Origin: Chloroflexota bacterium
GTDB lineage: Bacteria; Chloroflexota; Anaerolineae; B4-G1; SLSP01
Reading direction: 5' to 3'
Assembly: GCA_009908585.1 (NCBI GenBank)
Contig: JAAAOZ010000162.1
Coordinates: 1-6,125 of the forward strand
Length of the DNA stretch: 6,125 bases
The position numbers were made by a program, and so were the translations under genes. The notes under the pieces are model-generated. The model did no database searches, had not been told where the DNA came from, and worked only from the letters and a program-made list of their open reading frames with translations. Position 1 is the stretch's first letter. The number at the start of each line of letters is the position of its first letter. Below are positions 1-4,847 of the stretch, piece after piece.

Positions 1-2
1 TT

Positions 3-30
3 CCGTAGGTCAGTAGACCTACGGGTCTAC
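3..30. repeat. Overlapping inverted repeats that form two alternative hairpins
   Basis: Bases 3-11 and 16-24 are perfect inverted complements, giving a 9-bp stem with a 4-base AGTA loop. Bases 13-19 and 24-30 also pair perfectly, giving a 7-bp stem with a TACG loop. Both use bases 16-19 and 24, so they cannot form together. No T-run follows on the plus strand, and the minus-strand continuation is cut by the window edge. It could be the terminator of a gene to the left, a switchable leader upstream of the DUF4380 gene, or a small interspersed palindrome. The pairing is seen directly; the function is not known. Confidence 0.55.
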
Positions 31-100
31 GATAGTCGCTGACAGAGTGTAAACCTAATTATCCCGGAAAATGAACCATCCCAAATTTTTAATAGGATTA

Positions 101-106
101 GGGAGG
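101..106 (+). promoter_or_regulatory. Ribosome binding site of the DUF4380 gene
   Basis: GGGAGG lies 8 bases upstream of the ATG at 115. This is a near-ideal Shine-Dalgarno sequence and spacing, and it fixes the start of the downstream gene. No convincing -35/-10 pair was found in the 114 bases upstream. Confidence 0.8.
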
Positions 107-114
107 AATCGCTT

Positions 115-1029
115 ATGCTTGTGGAGATCGTACCGTACAAGGGATGGGAGACCTGTTATCGGTTGACGAATGAGAAGGTGGATCTGATCGTCACCGGCGA
201 GGTGGGGCCGCGCGTGATTCGCTTTGGGTTTTTGGATGCGCCCAACGAGTTCTGCGAGTACGAGGAGTGGCTGGGTAGATCCGGCGATGCCGAGTGGCAT
301 AATTACGGCGGGCATCGTCTCTGGCATGCGCCGGAGGAGCAGCCGCGCACCTACGCGCCGGATAATGACCCGATCACGGTGGAAGAGAAAGCAGGTACCA
401 CGTGCTTCATCCAGCCAGTCGAGGCGACAACGGGCATCCAGAAGGAGATGGACATCGCGCTAGATCCAGAAGCGGCGCACGTGACCGTGACGCATCGCCT
501 GCGCAACACCAACCTCTGGACGGTCGAGTTGGCGCCCTGGGCGCTCTCCGTGATGGCGCCGGGCGGCAAGGCCATCGTACCGATGCCGGAGCGCGGCTCC
601 CATCGCGATAATCTGCTGCCCAACGGCAACATCACCTTGTGGGCCTACACCGATCTGGCCGATCCCCGCTGGACGTGGGGCACGCGCTTCGCCATGCTAC
701 AGCAAGATCCCGGCGCGAAGACGCCGCAGAAGGCCGGCTTCTGGGTGAATCAGGGGTGGGGGGCGTACGTGCGCGCCGGACATCTCTTCGTCAAGATCTT
801 CGAGAGCGATTCGAGCGCGCCCTACCCTGATCGGGGCGTCAACGTGGAGACCTTCACCAATCAGCGTATGTTGGAAGTCGAGACGCTCGGCCCGCTGACT
901 CAGTTGGCGCCGGGCGCGACCGTCGAGCATATCGAGCAGTGGTATCTCTTCGATAACATCCTGATGCCGGAGAACACCGCCGATATTCAAAAGCAAATCT
1001 TGTACCTCATTCTCCCGCATCTCAAGTAA
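115..1029 (+). CDS. DUF4380 family protein (galactose-mutarotase-like fold)
   Basis: The 304-residue product resembles DUF4380 proteins, which are predicted to adopt the beta-sandwich fold of aldose epimerases (galactose mutarotase superfamily) and probably bind a carbohydrate. The strongest signature is GGHRLWHAPE at residues 65-74, followed by PDNDPI at 82-87. The rest is rich in alternating beta-strand stretches and aromatic residues, as expected for this fold. There is no signal peptide or membrane segment, so it is probably cytoplasmic. The ATG is chosen because of the GGGAGG site 8 bases upstream. The gene stands alone on the plus strand and converges with the minus-strand cluster. The reaction and substrate are unknown; epimerase activity is only an inference from the fold. 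The family call rests on recognised motifs, not on a search. Confidence 0.75.
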   Translation: MLVEIVPYKGWETCYRLTNEKVDLIVTGEVGPRVIRFGFLDAPNEFCEYEEWLGRSGDAEWHNYGGHRLWHAPEEQPRTYAPDNDPITVEEKAGTTCFIQPVEATTGIQKEMDIALDPEAAHVTVTHRLRNTNLWTVELAPWALSVMAPGGKAIVPMPERGSHRDNLLPNGNITLWAYTDLADPRWTWGTRFAMLQQDPGAKTPQKAGFWVNQGWGAYVRAGHLFVKIFESDSSAPYPDRGVNVETFTNQRMLEVETLGPLTQLAPGATVEHIEQWYLFDNILMPENTADIQKQILYLILPHLK

Positions 1030-1224
1030 AGGGGTCTTTTGGATTTTGCCGGGCAACCCCCCTCAGTAGCCCTAAAAGTAGCCAAGAATTGCGTGTTTGT
1101 GGGGATTACAGACCTTTTTCGCGTCGTCACTGGGTTGTGGGTGGGTGGCGCAATAACGCTTGGCTGATTGCATCCGGCGAATTCCTGAAGAGCCAAGTAA
1201 AGAACGTACTCCAAGGATAAAGCA
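1030..1224. other. Intergenic region without a recognisable gene; imperfect inverted repeat
   Basis: No credible coding frame is seen here. AGCCAAG at 1080-1086 followed by ATTGCG (1088-1093) is mirrored by CGCAAT (1149-1154) and CTTGGCT (1159-1165), an imperfect inverted repeat around a 55-base centre. A further direct copy of AGCCAAG lies at 1191-1197, and CAAGTAAAG occurs at both 1023-1031 and 1194-1202. This could be the remnant of a small non-coding mobile repeat, but no transposase or target duplication is visible. Confidence 0.35.
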
Positions 1225-1258
1225 ACGGCGAGGCCAAAAGGCCTCGCCGTGAATTTTT
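1225..1258. terminator. Rho-independent terminator between convergent genes
   Basis: Bases 1225-1235 and 1240-1250 form a perfect 11-bp GC-rich stem closed by an AAAA loop, followed on the plus strand by a five-T run at 1254-1258. In the plus direction it is a classical intrinsic terminator for the DUF4380 transcript, although about 195 bases beyond the stop codon. It also lies about 50 bases beyond the stop of the minus-strand pyruvate-kinase-like gene. In that direction only a weak T-rich stretch (TGCTTTATCC) follows, so it may act bidirectionally but less efficiently. Confidence 0.85.
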
Positions 1259-1300
1259 AGCTGATGAGGTGAGTGTTTCGAATATTAGATCGCTCGCGCC

Positions 1301-1897
1301 TCACGTTTTGGCGAACGCGGGATGCTGCGGCGCGGGCATACAGACCACTTCCAGGAATTTTAGATCGAAGAAAGTCTGCGCGTGCGTCGGCATCACGACA
1401 ACCGCCGTATCGGCGCCGCGCCCCGTACCCGCTATGACCATCACCGGCTCCTTGGTCGCGATGAGGCCGGCATCGGCGGCCATGAGCGTGATCTCCGCCA
1501 CGACCTTCATGCCCTGCCCAAAGCAGCGCAGCGTGTAGGCGATGATCTCCTCGACCTCGTAGGTGCCCAGTTGCTTGCGGACGGAGCGCCCGACGCCGCC
1601 GAAGGCATGCGTCGCCGTCAGAATCGACACGCCGGAGGAGACCATCAACTCGCGGTTCTCCGGCGTCAGTTCTTGCTCGAACGGCTTCTTGAAGCCCATG
1701 GAATGGGTCACCGCCACCACGCACATATCCGAAAGGACCTGCCCGGCCAAAACGCCCGTCTCGCCAGTGGTGGTAGCTACCAGCGCGGTATCGATGCCCA
1801 ACACCTCGGCGCGGTCATCCGCCAATTCCAACGTGCGCTTCGAATTCTGCGGGCCGGGTTCGGCAAAGTAGACCGTCTTCGCGATCAGTTCATTCAC
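1301..1897 (-). CDS. Stand-alone pyruvate kinase alpha/beta (C-terminal) domain protein
   Basis: The product (198 residues from the preferred start) resembles COG1751-type proteins, which consist of a pyruvate kinase C-terminal domain (PF02887) without the catalytic TIM barrel. Characteristic segments are YFAEPGPQNSKRTLELA near residues 10-26, TTTGETG at 42-48, and a C-terminal strand containing VMVIAGTGRGADTAVVV. In true pyruvate kinases this domain binds allosteric effectors; here it is probably a cytoplasmic protein of unknown role, perhaps nucleotide or phosphate binding. The GTG at 1897 is preferred because GAGG at 1908-1905 lies 7 bases upstream and because the family-like sequence begins there. 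An in-frame GTG at 1921 would add MKQRRGGR; it overlaps the stop of the broken toxin gene (GTGA) but has a poor ribosome site. It cannot be an active pyruvate kinase by itself. Confidence 0.8.
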   Translation of the reverse strand: MNELIAKTVYFAEPGPQNSKRTLELADDRAEVLGIDTALVATTTGETGVLAGQVLSDMCVVAVTHSMGFKKPFEQELTPENRELMVSSGVSILTATHAFGGVGRSVRKQLGTYEVEEIIAYTLRCFGQGMKVVAEITLMAADAGLIATKEPVMVIAGTGRGADTAVVVMPTHAQTFFDLKFLEVVCMPAPQHPAFAKT

Positions 1898-1917
1898 ACG
1901 CCCCCCTCTTCTTTGTT

Positions 1918-2439
1918 TCACAACAGCTTTTCATCTCTTCTTATTCCTCGTCGAAAAAAAATGGAATCTTTGTATGGAAGATGAGTTCGTTCCTCTTGCT
2001 CCATGCGGTCGATTAGTGTTCGCAACTGCTCTCGATCAAGCAACTCTTTTCTCTTAATTGCCTCCAACAAGGTTTGCAAGTCCGCAGTCTCCACGCTCAA
2101 TGTATTAGCAACCCGTAAAGCCACTTTGTCCATTGTGATGTAAAGCCATCCACGCTGCTTACAGACCATAATCATCTCCGCGTCAGCAGCACTCAATCTA
2201 CCCCGTAACCGAAGAGCCTCATACATCTCAATTTCCCTCTTTGTCACAGCTACGACTTCAGCTATCTCCAGAACCTTATCAGGGAAATCATATCCATACT
2301 CTAAGGGGACTAAAAGCTAATCCAGAACACTCGGCGTGATGGGTAACTCTTCACATCCCAACAAACGGCATAGTACAGAGAGGCCATCTGCTTTAGCGAA
2401 GATACTGAGGATATTTGTATCGATCAAGAAGCCTTTCAT
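1918..2439 (-). pseudogene. PIN-domain toxin (VapC-like) interrupted by an in-frame amber codon
   Basis: Reading from the ATG at 2439, the frame gives MKGFLIDTNIL, a typical PIN-domain start with the first catalytic aspartate (D7), and continues to PSVLD at residue 40. It then meets TAG at 2319-2317 (codon 41). Beyond the stop the same frame continues without a shift as a normal PIN protein: LLVPLEYGYDF, then LSAADAE (D86) and YITMDK (D104), ending at TGA 1920-1918 for 173 codons, a normal length. Related PIN proteins have E-E-L or E-L at this point, so the stop falls at the expected catalytic glutamate and one base change from GAG would explain it. The ATG overlaps the antitoxin stop (ATGA), a standard antitoxin-toxin arrangement. 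Intact members are metal-dependent ribonucleases. The segment after the stop has a GTG at 2247 but no clear ribosome site, so it is unlikely to be made separately. Confidence 0.85.
2317..2319 (-). other. In-frame TAG codon disrupting the PIN toxin
   Basis: The minus-strand codons around the site read GTT CTG GAT TAG CTT TTA. Coding similarity to PIN proteins is continuous on both sides in one frame, so this is a nonsense substitution rather than a frameshift. A sequencing error at one base is the main alternative. Confidence 0.8.
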
Positions 2440-2744
2440 TCTCTTTCCAATAAACGGCTCACGCCAGTCTCCACATCCTCAGAAGAAAGTACAGGAATTT
2501 TACGCTCAATCCCTCGCGAAGCCATAATCTCTTTAAGTTCTTCGTGAGAGATTCCGACAATTTCGGCAGCTTTCCCCAAAGAAATCTCTTCTTGCTTATA
2601 TAGGGAAAAAGCTATTTCTAATTTCAATTCCGGATGAAGAATCAAAAGACTTCGATAGGCAGTATTTTTCAAACTCTCTTCATCCTCAAAAATGCCCTGA
2701 TCGACCAGAACATTTACCCGCTGGGCAAGTGTATAACGATTCAT
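2436..2744 (-). CDS. UPF0175 family antitoxin (VapB-like partner of the PIN toxin)
   Basis: The 102-residue protein carries the UPF0175 (PF03683) signature: a helix-turn-helix-like segment at residues 54-79, including SLGKAAEIVGIS and a terminal SRGI. UPF0175 proteins are usually encoded directly before PIN toxins, whose activity they are thought to neutralise and whose promoter they may bind. The N-terminal half (residues 1-50) is helical and less typical. The ATG has AGGAGG 7 bases upstream, and the stop overlaps the toxin ATG by four bases (ATGA), implying translational coupling. The gene starts 21 bases after the stop of the binding-protein gene. No separate promoter was recognised, so it may be co-transcribed with that operon or use a promoter inside its 3' end. 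The reading frame is intact although the toxin is broken. Confidence 0.85.
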   Translation of the reverse strand: MNRYTLAQRVNVLVDQGIFEDEESLKNTAYRSLLILHPELKLEIAFSLYKQEEISLGKAAEIVGISHEELKEIMASRGIERKIPVLSSEDVETGVSRLLERE

Positions 2745-2750
2745 ATAGCT

Positions 2751-2756
2751 CCTCCT
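2751..2756 (-). promoter_or_regulatory. Ribosome binding site of the antitoxin
   Basis: AGGAGG on the minus strand lies 6-7 bases before the ATG at 2744, a consensus Shine-Dalgarno sequence. It sits only about 10 bases after the stop codon of the upstream binding-protein gene. Confidence 0.8.
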
Positions 2757-2765
2757 CTATTCAGC

Positions 2766-3929
2766 TCACCAATCGACCTGCTGGAATTCATCATCCTGCA
2801 CTTGATAGATCCAAATCTGGGGATCAGTAAGGTCGCCGTTGTTCTGGTACTTCAGTTCGTTGAGCAGCGTCTTCACCGAGCTGCCCTGCAACGACGTGGC
2901 GATCTGATTTGCCTGCAAGGTATCCGCCTTGCGCACGCCCTCGGCCAACACCTGCATCGCCACGTAGCCGTTGACGGAGTAGGTGTCGGGGTTGCGGTAC
3001 TCGACCACTTGGTAAGCCTCGAACCAATCCTCGTCCGCGACGTTGCGGGGACTGGGCGCGAACGCGCTGACATACATCCCTTCGGCGGCGCCGGCGGCCT
3101 CATCGATGGTCGCCGCCAAGAACGCGCCGTCGCTCGCCAACATCGGCAGATCCACGCCGGCCTCGACCAATTGATAGCGCAGGTAGGGCGCCTCGATCTC
3201 GTAGCCCGCGTAGAAAATCGCATCGGGATTCGCCGCCTGGATCTCTTCGATCTCTGCCGCGTACGCGCCCTGGCCTTCGCCCACCTCGATGTTGGTCACG
3301 GCTTCGGCGTTATGCAATGCTAACTCCTTAATCAGCGCTTCGGCCAGACCACGCCCGTACTCCGTGTCGTTATGCACCACGGCGATGCGCTGGGCGCCCA
3401 AGTGCTCGGCCAAGAATCGCGCATCAACCGCCGCCTGCACGTCATCGCTGGCGTTGACGCGGAAGAAGTTCTCGTACCCGCGCTCACTGAGACTCTGCTC
3501 AGACGCCGTCGGCGTGACAACGATGATGGGCATATCTTTGTAGTACTCCATCGCGGCCAAAGTCTGACCGCTGTTGAGGTGCCCGATCACGCCCAAGACC
3601 TTCTCGCCTTGCTGAAGCGCCTCTTCGATCTCGGCAATCTGAGAGACGGCCACGTCGCTGTCGGATTCATCATCTAACGGACGTACTACCACGCGATAGC
3701 CCATCAGGCCACCGCTGCGATTGATCTCTGCCGCCGCCAAACGCACGCCGCCCAAGACGGTCTGGCCGCCATTGGCCTGGAAGCCGCTCAACGGCACTGC
3801 TACAAAGACGATAACCTCGCCTTGGGTCGGCTCCTGCCCGCCCGGCGCATTGCATCCCGCCAAGAGCAGCCCCAAAATGAGCGCCGCGATGATCGTGATA
3901 TTTAAATGGTTTCGCATCCTACTCACCAC
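2766..3929 (-). CDS. Lipoprotein substrate-binding protein, branched-chain amino acid ABC type (Peripla_BP_6)
   Basis: The 387-residue product is a type I periplasmic-binding-fold protein of the LivJ/LivK class. Residues 6-22 are a positively charged start plus hydrophobic segment, and LAGC at 23-26 is a lipobox, so C26 should be lipidated and the protein anchored at the outer face of the membrane. Family features include VPLSGFQANGG (45-55), GHLNSGQT (116-123), TPTAS (139-143), NDTEYGRG (187-194) and FYAGY (239-243), with GHLNSGQT and TPTAS in the regions that normally line the ligand pocket. The GTG at 3929 is chosen because AGGAGGG lies 6 bases upstream; an in-frame ATG at 3917 lacks such a site. 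It starts 12 bases after the coiled-coil gene, so the two form an operon. No permease or ATPase gene is adjacent. The ligand could be an amino acid, amide or other small molecule. Confidence 0.9.
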   Translation of the reverse strand: MVSRMRNHLNITIIAALILGLLLAGCNAPGGQEPTQGEVIVFVAVPLSGFQANGGQTVLGGVRLAAAEINRSGGLMGYRVVVRPLDDESDSDVAVSQIAEIEEALQQGEKVLGVIGHLNSGQTLAAMEYYKDMPIIVVTPTASEQSLSERGYENFFRVNASDDVQAAVDARFLAEHLGAQRIAVVHNDTEYGRGLAEALIKELALHNAEAVTNIEVGEGQGAYAAEIEEIQAANPDAIFYAGYEIEAPYLRYQLVEAGVDLPMLASDGAFLAATIDEAAGAAEGMYVSAFAPSPRNVADEDWFEAYQVVEYRNPDTYSVNGYVAMQVLAEGVRKADTLQANQIATSLQGSSVKTLLNELKYQNNGDLTDPQIWIYQVQDDEFQQVDW

Positions 3930-3935
3930 TCAGTT

Positions 3936-3942
3936 CCCTCCT
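3936..3942 (-). promoter_or_regulatory. Ribosome binding site of the binding-protein gene, overlapping the upstream stop
   Basis: AGGAGGG on the minus strand is 6 bases from the GTG at 3929, and its first base is the last base of the TGA that ends the upstream gene (3944-3942). This favours the GTG over the downstream ATG and suggests coupled translation. Confidence 0.75.
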
Positions 3943-4772
3943 CAAAGTTCCAATCCATCATAATCATAAACCTCGTTGAGACTGGTGACCAAATCATCGA
4001 GCCGGCTCACCTGCTCGTTAATATCCTGGCGCAAGCGCTCGGAGCGACCACTATCAACATCCTGCGCGCTGATAAGCTGCATCTGATTGTAAACGGTCGC
4101 CAACGAGGTTAAACTCTCCTCTAATCGCAACTCCGCCTGCTTCATCCGCGCATCCAACGCCTGCATCGACTCTAATTGCTGATGCTTGCGCTCGATTAAT
4201 TCGCTCAATTGTTGGCGCACATCTGGATCTTTCTCATACTCCACCCGCGAGCGCAGCGTCTCCAACTCCTCCGGCGCCGTCTCGCGCTCCTGCGGCAACA
4301 GAGGGTCGCGTCGGTAGGCATCTAGTCGCATCGCCAACTGGTAAATATTGGCAATCCAATCGGCCAACTGATTCGCCGTGTTATTCAAGCGGTCGCGGAG
4401 CACGCCCGCCTCCTGCTTTCCAATATGGGATTCGATGCGCTCCTGATATTCCAACGCGCGCTCGACCTCTTGCCGTAAACCGGGATTGTGAATATCGCGT
4501 GGATTAAAACGCTCTTGGAAAAGCGCCCGGAGTACTTTCGCGTTCGTCTCCGCATCCGTAAGACTGGAGACAGTCATGGCCGCTACGCCCACACCGCCCA
4601 AGACGAGCCATCCCCACGCTGGCAGAAAGGGCACGGAGAAGATGCCAAGCCATTGGAAGGAGGCCAGGATCAAGCTCAATCCCAAGAGCACCGCGTTTTC
4701 CCACCGAAAGAAGGCATACTGGATGAGGGCGCTTTGGGCTTCTTTTTCTATGTCGGATCGAATATCGGTCAT
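3942..4772 (-). CDS. Membrane-anchored coiled-coil protein of unknown function
   Basis: I do not recognise a named family with confidence. The 276-residue product has two hydrophobic segments near the N terminus (about residues 27-47 and 52-71) joined by a short proline-rich turn, forming a membrane hairpin. Both ends would then face the same side, probably the cytoplasm. The remaining 200 residues are highly charged and helical, with long stretches suitable for coiled coil (about 98-155, 168-230 and 243-268) and many Glu, Gln, Arg and Leu residues. No catalytic motif is seen. The layout is reminiscent of XpaC-like proteins, which are sometimes found with TelA and VWA genes, but this is only a weak comparison. 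The ATG at 4772 lacks a clear Shine-Dalgarno sequence. A promoter-like sequence lies just upstream, and the binding-protein gene follows 12 bases after the stop. Confidence 0.75.
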   Translation of the reverse strand: MTDIRSDIEKEAQSALIQYAFFRWENAVLLGLSLILASFQWLGIFSVPFLPAWGWLVLGGVGVAAMTVSSLTDAETNAKVLRALFQERFNPRDIHNPGLRQEVERALEYQERIESHIGKQEAGVLRDRLNNTANQLADWIANIYQLAMRLDAYRRDPLLPQERETAPEELETLRSRVEYEKDPDVRQQLSELIERKHQQLESMQALDARMKQAELRLEESLTSLATVYNQMQLISAQDVDSGRSERLRQDINEQVSRLDDLVTSLNEVYDYDGLEL

Positions 4773-4800
4773 AGATCACGAAATACCAAAGCGACAAAAC

Positions 4801-4829
4801 ATCAAATGGACAAATTTATGGCCTGTCAA
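4801..4829 (-). promoter_or_regulatory. Candidate sigma-70-type promoter upstream of the coiled-coil gene
   Basis: On the minus strand TTGACA (4829-4824, a perfect -35 consensus) is followed after exactly 17 bases by TTTGAT (4806-4801, 4 of 6 matches to TATAAT). Transcription would start near 4794, giving a leader of about 20 bases before the ATG at 4772. It lies in the 75-base gap after the VWA gene, so genes 2 and 3 may be expressed separately from, or in addition to, read-through from the VWA gene. Confidence 0.55.
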
Positions 4830-4847
4830 TTGAATTATCTCCTAGAA

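Noticed and set aside
1030..1060. Terminator immediately after the DUF4380 gene
   Set aside because: GGGGT (1031-1035) can pair with ACCCC (1056-1060), but the stem is only 5 bp around a 20-base loop and no T-run follows; the hairpin at 1225-1250 is far stronger.
1301..1921. Active pyruvate kinase
   Set aside because: Only the C-terminal alpha/beta domain is present; the catalytic barrel and its metal and substrate motifs are absent, and the neighbouring sequence encodes an unrelated toxin.
1382..1984. Plus-strand open frame of 200 codons opposite the pyruvate-kinase-like gene
   Set aside because: It is His/Arg-rich low-complexity translation opposite a clearly recognisable protein and runs into the toxin pseudogene, so it is not a gene.
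1918..2247. Separate 109-residue protein starting at GTG 2247
   Set aside because: It is the in-frame C-terminal part of the PIN toxin. The frame extends upstream to the ATG at 2439 with one TAG, and there is no clear ribosome site at 2247.
2634..3323. Plus-strand open frame of 229 codons opposite the antitoxin and binding-protein genes
   Set aside because: It crosses two well-supported minus-strand genes, is Leu/Val/Arg-rich with no domain, and changes composition where the underlying genes change, as expected for a shadow.
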